A stretch of DNA of 26,304 nucleotides. Source: JACQKT01 sp038063055 (GTDB lineage Bacteria > Patescibacteriota > Minisyncoccia > UBA6257 > 2-01-FULL-56-20). Both the position numbers and the translations under genes were made by a program. The stretch lies in assembly GCA_038063055.1 (NCBI GenBank), contig JBBTVY010000018.1, forward strand, positions 1 to 26,304, given 5' to 3'. The notes beneath the pieces were generated by a model that did no database searches, was not told where the DNA came from, and was given only the letters and a program-made list of their open reading frames with translations. This document shows positions 7,182 through 14,760 of the stretch, one piece after another (positions within the stretch are counted from its first letter, which is position 1; each line of letters starts with the position of its first letter).

Positions 7182-8615
7182 ATGCAAAAAGGAAAAATAA
7201 CGCAAATAATAGGGCCGGTCGTCGACGTATATTTCGAGGGAAAAAAATTGCCGGCATTGAGAAACGCGCTTGAAGTATCGATACCCGCCTCCGCCAACTC
7301 GGCCTTCGTAGCCACTTCGGCGAAGGAGGCGGCTACGGCGGGCAAGGAAAGAAAAATCATTCTCGAAGTGGCCCAGCATGTCGGCCTCGGACGCGTCCGC
7401 ACCATCGCTTTGCAGGATACGGCCGGACTGTCGCGCGGAGCGGAAGTTATCGACACTGGCGGGCCGGTTTCCGTGCCAGTGGGCGAAAAAACTCTCGGCA
7501 GGCTTTTCAACGTTATTGGAGACACTATCGACGGCAAGCCGTCACCCGAAGGCGCTCCCAAGCTCCCGATTCACCGCGAAGCCCCGCAGTACAAAGACCA
7601 GCGCATCAAAGCGGAAGTTTTCGAAACGGGTATCAAGTCAATCGACCTTTTGGCGCCGTTCATCAAGGGAGGCAAAGTCGGACTCTTCGGCGGCGCCGGA
7701 GTCGGCAAAACCGTTTTAATGCAGGAACTCATCAGGAACGTCGCAACCGAGCACGGCGGCTATTCGGTATTCGCCGGAGTCGGCGAGCGCGTGCGCGAAG
7801 GCAACGACCTTTACCGCGAAATGGAGGAATCGGGCGTGCTTTCGAAAACAGCTTTGGTTTTCGGGCAGATGAACGAAGTCCCGGGCGCGAGAGCCCGCGT
7901 CGGGCTTTCCGGCCTGACCATGGCGGAATACTTCCGCGACGAAATGGGCAAGGACGTGCTTTTTTTCATGGACAACATTTTCCGCTTCGTGCAAGCCGGC
8001 TCGGAAGTATCCTCGCTTCTCGGACGCATGCCGTCGGCGGTCGGTTATCAGCCGACTCTTTCGGAAGAAATGGGCCAACTCCAGGAACGCATCACTTCGA
8101 CCAAAAAGGGCTCGATTACTTCCGTCCAGGCGATTTACGTGCCGGCGGACGACCTGACCGACCCGGCGCCGGCGACCACTTTCACACACCTTGATTCGAC
8201 AATCGTTCTTTCGCGCCAATTGGCGTCGCTCGGCATTTATCCGGCCATCGACCCGCTTGAATCGAACTCGACCGCGCTCGAGCCGGAAATCGTCGGCCAG
8301 GAGCACTACCAAACGGCCATGCGCACCAAACAGGTTCTCCAACGCTACAAAGATTTACAGGATATCATCGCCATTCTCGGCATAGAGGAACTCTCGGACG
8401 ACGACAAGCAGACAGTTTACCGCGCTCGGAAAATCCAGCGTTTCCTTTCACAGCCGTTCGCGGTAGGCGAGGTCTTCACAGGCAGGCCAGGCAAGTATGT
8501 TTCTCTTCCGGAAACCATACGCGCTTTCCGCGAAATTCTCGACGGCAGGCACGACGACAAGCCGGAGAGCGCCTTTTATATGAAAGGCGGAATAGACGAA
8601 GTCAAAGCGGAATAA
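7182..8615 (+). CDS. atpD: F1Fo ATP synthase subunit beta
   Basis: This is the catalytic subunit that makes ATP. In its 477 residues I see Walker A GGAGVGKT at 170-177, the catalytic Glu202 in GERVREGN, Walker B with Asp264 in FFMDNIFRF and the DELSEED-like acidic loop EELSDDD at 402-408. The N-terminal barrel contains about 20 extra residues (roughly 33-56, low complexity and Ala-rich) between LEV and KIILEVAQH, encoded by a palindromic DNA repeat. The rest aligns to the family without gaps, so the enzyme is expected to work. A conserved Arg in the usual STSR motif is replaced (SNSTAL, 361-366). The next ORF starts 2 bases after the stop. Confidence 0.97.
   Translation: MQKGKITQIIGPVVDVYFEGKKLPALRNALEVSIPASANSAFVATSAKEAATAGKERKIILEVAQHVGLGRVRTIALQDTAGLSRGAEVIDTGGPVSVPVGEKTLGRLFNVIGDTIDGKPSPEGAPKLPIHREAPQYKDQRIKAEVFETGIKSIDLLAPFIKGGKVGLFGGAGVGKTVLMQELIRNVATEHGGYSVFAGVGERVREGNDLYREMEESGVLSKTALVFGQMNEVPGARARVGLSGLTMAEYFRDEMGKDVLFFMDNIFRFVQAGSEVSSLLGRMPSAVGYQPTLSEEMGQLQERITSTKKGSITSVQAIYVPADDLTDPAPATTFTHLDSTIVLSRQLASLGIYPAIDPLESNSTALEPEIVGQEHYQTAMRTKQVLQRYKDLQDIIAILGIEELSDDDKQTVYRARKIQRFLSQPFAVGEVFTGRPGKYVSLPETIRAFREILDGRHDDKPESAFYMKGGIDEVKAE
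7284..7342. repeat. Palindromic repeat inserted in frame in atpD
   Basis: Three nested pairs are visible: CCCGCC (7284-7289) with GGCGGG (7337-7342), CGTAGCC (7307-7313) with GGCTACG (7331-7337), and CTTC (7315-7318) with GAAG (7322-7325). The segment keeps the reading frame and matches the extra residues of the beta barrel that other AtpD proteins lack. Confidence 0.75.
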
Positions 8616-8617
8616 AA

Positions 8618-8776
8618 ATGCCGATTAAACCGAAGTGCGACAAGTGCGGAAAAGAACTTAATATATTCGGAGCTTTGATGTTCAGTCCTCCCGACAAGAA
8701 AGGCAATACGAAAAAATTTCACATCTGCGTTGATTGTTTCAAAAAAATCGCCGCATCAATGAAAAAGAAAAAATGA
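8618..8776 (+). CDS. Small zinc-ribbon protein within the ATP synthase operon
   Basis: This 52-codon ORF lies between atpD and atpC. It carries two CxxC pairs, Cys7/Cys10 (CDKC) and Cys37/Cys40 (CVDC), about 27 residues apart, which is the layout of a zinc ribbon or treble clef. The C-terminus is Lys-rich (MKKKK). It starts 2 bases after the atpD stop and overlaps atpC by the 4-nt ATGA, so translation is probably coupled. These spacings argue for a real gene. The function is unknown; an RNA-binding, assembly or chaperone role is possible. I know of no such protein as a standard ATP synthase component. Confidence 0.75.
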   Translation: MPIKPKCDKCGKELNIFGALMFSPPDKKGNTKKFHICVDCFKKIAASMKKKK

Positions 8777-9003
8777 GAGTTATTATCGCAAAAGTTGACG
8801 AAACTTATTTTGACGGGGAAGCTGATTCTCTTACAGCGCCCGGCGCCGATGGCGAGATGACGATTTTGTCCAAGCATATGCCGCTGGTCACGACCCTGAA
8901 ACCGGGCACGGTGATAGTGCGTACCGCAAAGGATACGAAAGAATTTCCTATTGATGGCGGAGTTTTGGAGGTCCGCCAAGAGGGCGCAACTGTGATTTTG
9001 TAG
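8773..9003 (+). CDS. atpC: F1Fo ATP synthase subunit epsilon, N-terminal domain only
   Basis: Epsilon links gamma to the c-ring. The protein starts MRVIIAKVDETYFDGEADSL and contains the family barrel motif (PGADGEMTILSKHMPLVTTL, about 23-42). It ends at residue 76, right after the beta-sandwich. The usual C-terminal helical pair, which inhibits ATP hydrolysis in many bacteria, is absent (usual total about 135 residues). I chose the ATG at 8773 because it matches the family start and overlaps the zinc-ribbon stop (ATGA); an upstream start would add an unrelated basic extension. The following MFS gene begins directly after the stop. Loss of the helices suggests that hydrolysis is not controlled by epsilon here. 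Confidence 0.9.
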   Translation: MRVIIAKVDETYFDGEADSLTAPGADGEMTILSKHMPLVTTLKPGTVIVRTAKDTKEFPIDGGVLEVRQEGATVIL

Positions 9004-10206
9004 ATGGAAAAAAATCTCCAGGCCAACGTTTGGAAATACACGCTATTATTGATTTCCAACAAGCGGGTTTTTGTGGCGATTTTGGGAGCTTATTATCTGA
9101 CCATACCGGGCGTTACTCCTCAGTGGATTGGAACAATTTTACTAGCTGGAAGCCTCGCCGGTTTTTTGTTTGAAATTCCGAGCGGGTATGTTTCCGACAA
9201 AATCGGACATAAAAAGGCGCTTGTTATTTCAAGGGCATTAATGCTGATATCGACAATTTTGTTTCTTGTAGCGGACAAAATAATTTTTTTGGTGCTTGCG
9301 TCGATTTTTATGAGCGTCAGCAACGCTTTTCACAGTGGCACAGGCAGCGCTTTCATGCATGAGACATTAAGGGGACTTAACAGAGAAAAGGATTATTCGA
9401 GAATAATGGGCAAAGTCAGCTCGATAGGATTCGCGGTGCCGATAATTCTTATGGTTCTGATTCCATTTTTGGTGAGCATCAGCTATAAAATTCCATTTGT
9501 CATTTCGCTAGTTATCGATTTAATCGGGTTGTTCACGGCGATTTCTTTAGTTAAACCATCTGTTCCACAGGAAAACATAGAAGAAATTAATGCGACTGAT
9601 TTCAGACAAGTAATGCGCGAGGGGTATCATTTGAAATTTTTCAGATTCGCCGTATTCTCTGGGATTATCGGGGGTATGCTTATTGGAGTAAGCGCGTTTC
9701 GTGCGCCGTATCAATTGATTATGGAAATACCGGTTATCTGGTTCGGTGTATTTTTTGGCATAGGCCGGGCGCTTGCATCGCTAATGCTCGCATATAGCGG
9801 AAAAATAAAAGAATTAACTAATAACATATATCATTTTTATAAATTACAACTCGTGCTTTATTCAATTCTGATTTTGATTTTGGGAACTGTATCAGTTCCA
9901 TGGGTAGTGGTTATTGTTTTTATTGTGGTTAACGCTTTTCAGTGGGGATTAAGTCAGGCTGATACTGGCTATCTGCTGGAAATCATTAGAACAAGTAAGT
10001 TTAAAGCAACGCTTTTATCAGTTTGTTCGCAAATTGATAAAGCTTTTATGGCAATTTCCGGTTTCGGACTTGGATTTGCAATCGAGCGCTTGTCTTACAG
10101 TTTGGGATTTTTATATTTGGGAATTGCTTTCGTCGCGCTTCTGTTACCGCTCTATCTGTATATAATTAAAAACAAAGGTACCAGCTTGCCGGAGCCGCTA
10201 AAATAA
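9004..10206 (+). CDS. Major facilitator superfamily transporter
   Basis: This is a 400-residue membrane protein with about 12 hydrophobic segments in two halves. MFS motif A is at 61-73 (GYVSDKIGHKKAL), between helices 2 and 3. The central cytoplasmic loop lies near 190-215. The substrate is not predictable; it resembles the broad drug/sugar efflux-like MFS group. The ATG begins directly after the atpC stop, so it may be co-transcribed with the ATP synthase operon. Its codon use is clearly more A/T-rich than the ATP synthase genes, which suggests a different history, possibly acquisition by transfer. The next gene's -10 element overlaps its stop codon. Confidence 0.88.
   Translation: MEKNLQANVWKYTLLLISNKRVFVAILGAYYLTIPGVTPQWIGTILLAGSLAGFLFEIPSGYVSDKIGHKKALVISRALMLISTILFLVADKIIFLVLASIFMSVSNAFHSGTGSAFMHETLRGLNREKDYSRIMGKVSSIGFAVPIILMVLIPFLVSISYKIPFVISLVIDLIGLFTAISLVKPSVPQENIEEINATDFRQVMREGYHLKFFRFAVFSGIIGGMLIGVSAFRAPYQLIMEIPVIWFGVFFGIGRALASLMLAYSGKIKELTNNIYHFYKLQLVLYSILILILGTVSVPWVVVIVFIVVNAFQWGLSQADTGYLLEIIRTSKFKATLLSVCSQIDKAFMAISGFGLGFAIERLSYSLGFLYLGIAFVALLLPLYLYIIKNKGTSLPEPLK
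10199..10204 (+). promoter_or_regulatory. -10 element for yjjX, overlapping the MFS stop codon
   Basis: TAAAAT ends exactly 6 nt before the ATG at 10211, so the predicted transcription start is the first base of the start codon. The hexamer overlaps the last sense codon and stop codon of the MFS gene. No -35 match is seen. Confidence 0.45.
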
Positions 10207-10210
10207 ACCA

Positions 10211-10741
10211 ATGAAGAAGATAGTCATCGCCTCGAAAAATCCGGTAAAAATAAACGCCACCCTCAACGGCTTCCAAAAAATGTTTCCGGCGGAAACTTTC
10301 GAAATCGAAGGCATACAGGTTCCTTCTGGGGTAAGTGAACAGCCGCTTAGCGATTCGGAAGTTTTTCAGGGCGCGTGGAACAGGGCGGACAACGCCTCAA
10401 AAGCCGTTCCGGGCGCAGACTTCTGGATAGGCATAGAGAGCGGAGTGGAAGAAAAGAACGGCGAGATGGAAGCGTTCGCCTGGATTGTGGCAAAAGATAA
10501 AAACGGCAAATTCGGCAAGGGCAGAACGGGAACTTTTTTTCTGCCGCCGAGAGTCGCCGAACTTATAAAACAGGGGAAAGAACTGGGCGAAGCCGATGAT
10601 ATAGTTTTTCAGAGAAAAAATTCAAAACAGGAAAATGGCGCAGTCGGCATTTTGACCGGCGACGCCGTTGACAGGACGAAGTTTTATACCGAAGCCGTGA
10701 TATTTGCTTTAATTCCATTCAAGAACGAAGAGCTTTATTAA
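10211..10741 (+). CDS. yjjX: Inosine/xanthosine triphosphatase, YjjX family
   Basis: The enzyme is predicted to hydrolyse non-canonical or oxidised purine nucleoside triphosphates (ITP, XTP) and so clean the nucleotide pool. The 176 residues match E. coli YjjX closely by eye: the N-terminal ASKNPVKINATLNGF (7-21), PSGVSEQPLSDSE, the NRADNA helix, ADFWIGIESGVE in the active-site strand, and the C-terminal GAVGILTGDAVDR and EAVIFALIPF. The length is normal. It begins 4 bases after the MFS stop, with a -10 element 6 nt upstream, so it may be transcribed separately as a leaderless mRNA. Confidence 0.92.
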   Translation: MKKIVIASKNPVKINATLNGFQKMFPAETFEIEGIQVPSGVSEQPLSDSEVFQGAWNRADNASKAVPGADFWIGIESGVEEKNGEMEAFAWIVAKDKNGKFGKGRTGTFFLPPRVAELIKQGKELGEADDIVFQRKNSKQENGAVGILTGDAVDRTKFYTEAVIFALIPFKNEELY

Positions 10742-10742
10742 T

Positions 10743-10750
10743 GCTAAAAT
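10743..10750 (+). promoter_or_regulatory. Extended -10 promoter for the M24 peptidase
   Basis: The motif TGCTAAAAT (10742-10750) ends 6 nt before the ATG at 10757. With normal RNA polymerase spacing the mRNA would begin at the start codon. It directly follows the yjjX stop codon. Confidence 0.6.
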
Positions 10751-10756
10751 CCCCGT

Positions 10757-11866
10757 ATGGGCGGAACTTCAGCAGAAAGAATTCAAAGAATCAGGGATGA
10801 AATCAGGTCGACCAATGCAGACGCTTTTTTGCTTTTTAACCACGAACTTTCCGGACAGCCGGGAACGAGATACTTGTCCGGCTTTTCCGGGACCGAATCG
10901 GTTTTGCTTATAGGGGAAAAAGAAAAATCTATTTTCACCGACGGACGTTATTTATCGCAGACAAAAGAGGAATGCGGGGATTTCGAGCTTATGCCGACGC
11001 GCTGGGCCTCCTTTTGGGAAGATTTCGAAAAAATTTGCCGGAAGCTCAACTTGAAAAAGCTCGTTGTTGACCCCGCGCGGACCGGCTACGGCTCAATCTT
11101 GAAGCTTAATGAAAAGTTAAAAGACGTTTCCGTGACGGGCGCCGAAAATATTTTGCAGAAAATACGCGCCGTAAAAGACGAAACCGAGCTCTTACAGATT
11201 AAGAAAGCCGCCAACATTGCTATGGAAGCTTTCGAAGAATTTTTGCCGAGCGTTAAAGAGGGAATAACGGAAAAAGAACTTGCCGTCAAACTGGAAACTT
11301 CGATTAGGGAAAAAGGCGCGGAAAAAATTTCTTTCGACCTTATTGTCGTATCCGGGAATAATGGGGCGAAACCCCACGGAAAACCCTCGGATAAAAAAAT
11401 AACGAAAGGGGAACTGATTACTTTCGATTTCGGCTGTTTTTTCAACGGCTATGCTTCGGACGTAACGCGGACGATTGCCGTCGGCCGGGTTTCAGAAAAG
11501 CTGGCTGAAATTTACGAAACGGTAAAAACAGCGCAGGAACTCGGACTTAAAGCCGCCAAAGCCGGGATTTCCGGCGCGGAACTCGATGAAATATGCCGGA
11601 GTTATGTTTCCGGCAAAGGATACGGCGATTATTTTTTGCACGGCACGGGGCACGGCCTCGGTATGGAAGTGCACGAACTCCCGTACGTGTCTGCCGATAA
11701 CAAAGAACCTATGCCTGAAAATTCGGTAATAACCATTGAACCGGGGATTTACATAGAGGGCGTCGGCGGCGCGCGCATTGAAGACACGGTCGTTCTCAAA
11801 AAAAACGGCAACATAAATCTATGCGGCAATCTCGGAAAAAATCTTGAAGTTTTAAGTTTATCCTGA
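10757..11866 (+). CDS. M24 family Xaa-Pro aminopeptidase
   Basis: This is a cytoplasmic metallopeptidase that removes N-terminal residues before proline. The 369 residues comprise an N-terminal creatinase-like domain (1-130) and a pita-bread catalytic domain. The five metal ligands are visible: Asp224 (FDFG), Asp235 (SDVTRT), His299 (HGTGHGLG), Glu328 (IEPG) and Glu342 (ARIEDTV). His306 in the EVHELPYV motif is the usual substrate-binding histidine. The length matches the short PepQ/YpdF-like group rather than E. coli PepP. The ATG at 10757 follows an extended -10 by 6 nt and has no ribosome binding site. A bidirectional terminator follows. Confidence 0.93.
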   Translation: MGGTSAERIQRIRDEIRSTNADAFLLFNHELSGQPGTRYLSGFSGTESVLLIGEKEKSIFTDGRYLSQTKEECGDFELMPTRWASFWEDFEKICRKLNLKKLVVDPARTGYGSILKLNEKLKDVSVTGAENILQKIRAVKDETELLQIKKAANIAMEAFEEFLPSVKEGITEKELAVKLETSIREKGAEKISFDLIVVSGNNGAKPHGKPSDKKITKGELITFDFGCFFNGYASDVTRTIAVGRVSEKLAEIYETVKTAQELGLKAAKAGISGAELDEICRSYVSGKGYGDYFLHGTGHGLGMEVHELPYVSADNKEPMPENSVITIEPGIYIEGVGGARIEDTVVLKKNGNINLCGNLGKNLEVLSLS

Positions 11867-11882
11867 CGATTATTTAAAAAAC

Positions 11883-11913
11883 AAAAACAGCCGCATAAGT
11901 TGCGACTGTTTTT
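11883..11913. terminator. Bidirectional terminator between the M24 peptidase and a small membrane gene
   Basis: The arms AAAAACAG (11883-11890) and CTGTTTTT (11906-11913) pair, and CCGC/GCGA-type bases extend the stem inward. The plus strand ends in a T tract after the peptidase gene; the minus strand ends in T's after the small gene at 11935-12075. A second perfect hairpin, CCGGCG/CGCCGG, lies at 11914-11929. Confidence 0.85.
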
Positions 11914-11934
11914 CCGGCGGGTTCGCCGGTGAAG

Positions 11935-12075
11935 TTACATATTTTTCTTTTCGAGCGCCGTCCACAAAGCGAACACCGCGACCAATATTCCGAGAAGAGC
12001 CGTCGAGGCGGACGTGCCGTAGGACATTATCGCGATTAAAACGCCTAACGCCGCGTTTACCCACTGTTTCCACAT
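11935..12075 (-). CDS. Small membrane protein, 46 residues
   Basis: The ORF starts at ATG 12075 and stops at TAA 11935-11937. The product has a Trp-containing start (MWKQWVNAALGVLIAIMSYG), a short polar turn (TSAS), a second hydrophobic segment and a charged end (LEKKNM), so it looks like a two-helix membrane hairpin. It is reminiscent of a single SPW-repeat unit, but I cannot confirm this. Support for a real gene: an extended -10 promoter upstream, a bidirectional terminator downstream, and an otherwise empty 369-bp gap between plus-strand genes. A 67-residue ORF in another frame of the same strand looks like a shadow. Confidence 0.65.
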   Translation of the reverse strand: MWKQWVNAALGVLIAIMSYGTSASTALLGILVAVFALWTALEKKNM

Positions 12076-12139
12076 GTTTTTTTATGCGATTTACTCGACC
12101 TTTGCGATTGCGTCATAAAAGACGTTTCGCACTAAAAAT

Positions 12140-12148
12140 ATTATAGCA
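12140..12148 (-). promoter_or_regulatory. Extended -10 promoter for the small membrane protein
   Basis: On the minus strand this reads TGCTATAAT, the same motif as upstream of atpB. It gives a leader of about 58 nt before the ATG at 12075. No -35 is visible, which is acceptable for an extended -10. Confidence 0.6.
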
Positions 12149-12202
12149 TATAGGCCCAAGTTTCGTTTTGATAATCCATTTTTGTAATAGAAACGATGAT
12201 AG

Positions 12203-12230
12203 TTTACAATCAATTTTAATATCGTAAATA
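12203..12230 (+). promoter_or_regulatory. Promoter for the SemiSWEET gene
   Basis: A -35-like TTTACA (12203-12208) is followed after 16 bp by TAAATA (12225-12230), which ends 5 nt before the ATG at 12236. The -10 is imperfect, but the spacing fits the leaderless pattern seen elsewhere in the window. Confidence 0.4.
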
Positions 12231-12235
12231 AAAAA

Positions 12236-12490
12236 ATGTCTTGGATAACAATATTGGGTTTAATAGCCGCAACGCTTACAGCAACATCGTTTTTTCCTCA
12301 GGTTTTGAAATGCTGGAGAACCGGACAGACAAAGGATATTTCGTTGCCGATGTATCTGATAATAAACACAGGTTTTTTCCTCTGGATTATATACGGCTTT
12401 TTAATAAGCGATTTGCCGCTTATCGCGGCAAACATAGTCGCTTTTCTGGCCGCGTCTTTAATTCTTTTTTTCAAGCTGAAAAACGGATAA
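12236..12490 (+). CDS. SemiSWEET family sugar transporter
   Basis: The 84-residue protein has three hydrophobic helices, the triple-helix bundle of a SemiSWEET (MtN3/PQ-loop family), which dimerises to move sugars through the membrane. The diagnostic helix 1 motif SFFPQVLKCWRTGQTKDIS is at 18-36, with the PQ pair at 21-22, followed by a helix 2 with NTGFFLWIIYG and a helix 3 with NIVAFLAASLILFFKLK. The length is typical (about 85-95). It stands alone between a minus-strand gene and gyrB, with its own promoter. The substrate is probably a mono- or disaccharide, which a cell with few pathways could import passively. Confidence 0.9.
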   Translation: MSWITILGLIAATLTATSFFPQVLKCWRTGQTKDISLPMYLIINTGFFLWIIYGFLISDLPLIAANIVAFLAASLILFFKLKNG

Positions 12491-12551
12491 GGTTTGGACA
12501 ATTAAACCAATAATAACATTACTGTTTGGCTTTGCTCAGGCGGGGTTTTTG

Positions 12552-12560
12552 TGCTAAAAT
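12552..12560 (+). promoter_or_regulatory. Extended -10 promoter upstream of gyrB
   Basis: TGCTAAAAT lies 75 nt before the ATG at 12636 and is identical to the motif before the M24 peptidase. The leader that follows contains a hairpin at 12578-12605 (CCTGCC with GGCGGG, plus TTG/CAA). A weaker TTTATT at 12624-12629, 6 nt before the ATG, could give a leaderless transcript as well. Confidence 0.5.
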
Positions 12561-12635
12561 TAGGGCAAATTTAAGCACCCTGCCTCTTGTTTGTCGCAAG
12601 GCGGGTATGAAGGGCGGTGGTGTTTTATTTTTGTA

Positions 12636-14741
12636 ATGCCAAAGAAAACCCTAAAAAAAGAGGACAAAACCGAAGAAAAAAAAGACGTTTTCGGCAATGA
12701 AAACGGCGGCTCGTATACCGCAAAGGACATTTACGTCCTTGAGGGGCTGGACCCCGTGCGGAAGCGTCCAGGAATGTACATCGGCTCGACCGGCCCGGAC
12801 GGTCTTCACCATCTGATCTGGGAAGTAGTCGATAACTCCATAGACGAGGCGATGGCCGGTTTCGCGAAGAACATAACCGTGGAACTTCTTCCCAAAAATC
12901 ACGTTAGTGTCACCGACGACGGCCGCGGCATTCCGGTAGAAACTCATCAGCAAACCAAAAAATCGGCGCTGGAAACGGTTTTGACCACGCTTCACGCCGG
13001 AGGAAAATTCGGCGGCGAATCCTATAAAGTATCGGGCGGGCTGCACGGCGTCGGCGTGTCCGTGGTTAACGCGCTTTCCGAATGGCTGCGGGTCGAAGTT
13101 TCTCGGGACGGAGCTCTATGGATGCAGGAATACAAACGGGGAAAGCCCCAGGCCAAAGTAAAAAAAATAGGGACCTCAAGCGGAAGCGGCACCAAAGTAA
13201 TTTTTTCTCCCGACCTCGAAATTTTCTCCGTGGTGGAATTCAACGAAAAAAGAATTATTGAACATTTCCGGCAGCAGGCTTATCTTACCAAGGGTTTGCG
13301 GATAAATTTTTTGGACAAGAGAAAAACGCCGTTTTCGTTTTACGGATTCTGCTTCGAAGGCGGCGTCCTTTCGTTTGTCAAATATCTTGCGTCCAGCGAA
13401 AAACTTTTACAGGATGAAATTTTTTACGTGCATAAGGAAAGCGATTCATCAGAAAAAAAATCGGGACGCGGGAAAATGGAAGTCGAAGCGGCTTTTGCCT
13501 ATGTCGACGATTTCAACATCAAAGAACTTAGCTTCGCCAACAACATTTACACGCCGGACGGCGGCATGCATTTGACGGGGTTCCGTTCAGCCATGACGAG
13601 AAGCCTGAACAACTATGCCAGAAGCGAGAATTATTTAAAGGAGAAAGACGAGAATCTCACCAGCGACGACACGCGCGAAGGTCTGGTGGCGGTCGTTTCG
13701 TTGAAATTAAGGGAACCGCAGTTCGAGGGGCAGACGAAAGCGCGGCTCGGCAATCCGGACGCGAGAACCGCGGTTGAGGCTGTGGTTAACGAGGCATTGA
13801 AAGAATTTTTGGAAAAGAGGCCGGGCGAAGCCAGAAAAATAATAGAAAAAGTGATACTCGCGGCCAAAGCCCGCATGGCGGCCAAGGCGGCCAAAGACAC
13901 GGTTTTGAGAAAAGGCGCTTTGGAAGGACTTACTCTGCCGGGAAAGCTTGCCGACTGCAGCTCCCGTAACGCCGAAGAATCCGAACTTTTCATAGTTGAG
14001 GGAGACAGCGCGGGCGGCAGCGCGAAGGCGGGACGCGACAGGAGGACTCAGGCCATTCTTCCGGTGAAAGGAAAAATTTTAAACGTGGAAAAAACGCGTC
14101 TCGACAAGATGCTCGCGAATCAGGAAATCAGGTCGTTGGTCGTGGCGCTTGGCACGGCAATAGCGGACAATTTCGATTTGAAAAAACTCCGTTACCACAA
14201 GGTAGTGCTGATGAGCGACGCCGACGTGGATGGCGCCCACATCAGAACGCTTTTCCTGACGCTTTTCTACCGCTATTTCCCGCAATTAATAGAAAAGGGA
14301 CATCTTTATATCGCGCAACCGCCACTTTACCGGATACAGTCGGGCAAGGAGGTGAGATACGCCTTCAGCGACCCCGAGAAAGACAAAACGGTTGAAGAAC
14401 TGCAGAAGTTAAAAGCACAAAAAGGGAAAGGGGGCAAAAAAGAAATTACGGAGGAAATCCAAGCCGAAGCAGTTCAGGAATCCGAAGGCGGAGAATCTTT
14501 GGAAGACAAAAATAAAATTCCGGGTATCAATATACAGCGTTATAAAGGGCTCGGAGAAATGAACCCCGACCAGCTTTGGGAAACGACAATGAACCCCGAA
14601 AAAAGGATTTTAAAAATCGTCACGGTTGAAGACAGCGAGAAAGCCGACCGCCTGTTCAATATTTTAATGGGAGACCTTGTCGAGCCGAGAAAGCAATTCA
14701 TTCAGGCCTATGCAGGAGAAGTCAGGAATTTGGACATATAA
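12636..14741 (+). CDS. gyrB: DNA gyrase subunit B
   Basis: This is the ATPase subunit of gyrase, which introduces negative supercoils. I chose the ATG at 12636 (701 residues); an upstream TTG would add 15 unrelated residues encoded by the leader. Features: ATP-binding WEVVDNSIDEA with Glu63 and Asn67, DDGRGIP at 94-100, GGLHGVGVSVVNALSEW at 134-150, the TOPRIM motifs EGDSAGGSAKAGR (455-467) and DADVDGAHIRT (528-538), and the C-terminal QRYKGLGEMNP (634-644). Between about 585 and 628 lies a Lys/Glu-rich low-complexity insert. Length and motifs fit the short, Gram-positive-like GyrB; ParE remains possible, but gyrA is not in the window to decide. A small hairpin terminator follows. Confidence 0.93.
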   Translation: MPKKTLKKEDKTEEKKDVFGNENGGSYTAKDIYVLEGLDPVRKRPGMYIGSTGPDGLHHLIWEVVDNSIDEAMAGFAKNITVELLPKNHVSVTDDGRGIPVETHQQTKKSALETVLTTLHAGGKFGGESYKVSGGLHGVGVSVVNALSEWLRVEVSRDGALWMQEYKRGKPQAKVKKIGTSSGSGTKVIFSPDLEIFSVVEFNEKRIIEHFRQQAYLTKGLRINFLDKRKTPFSFYGFCFEGGVLSFVKYLASSEKLLQDEIFYVHKESDSSEKKSGRGKMEVEAAFAYVDDFNIKELSFANNIYTPDGGMHLTGFRSAMTRSLNNYARSENYLKEKDENLTSDDTREGLVAVVSLKLREPQFEGQTKARLGNPDARTAVEAVVNEALKEFLEKRPGEARKIIEKVILAAKARMAAKAAKDTVLRKGALEGLTLPGKLADCSSRNAEESELFIVEGDSAGGSAKAGRDRRTQAILPVKGKILNVEKTRLDKMLANQEIRSLVVALGTAIADNFDLKKLRYHKVVLMSDADVDGAHIRTLFLTLFYRYFPQLIEKGHLYIAQPPLYRIQSGKEVRYAFSDPEKDKTVEELQKLKAQKGKGGKKEITEEIQAEAVQESEGGESLEDKNKIPGINIQRYKGLGEMNPDQLWETTMNPEKRILKIVTVEDSEKADRLFNILMGDLVEPRKQFIQAYAGEVRNLDI

Positions 14742-14760
14742 AGGGCATTAAGCCCTTTGT
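14740..14760 (+). terminator. Possible terminator after gyrB
   Basis: AAAGGGC (14740-14746) pairs with GCCCTTT (14752-14758) around a 5-nt loop. The following T tract is short, so termination may be partial. Confidence 0.5.

Noticed and set aside
7716..8342. Long minus-strand ORF opposite atpD
   Set aside because: It is the shadow of a certain beta-subunit gene, with Arg/His-rich composition.
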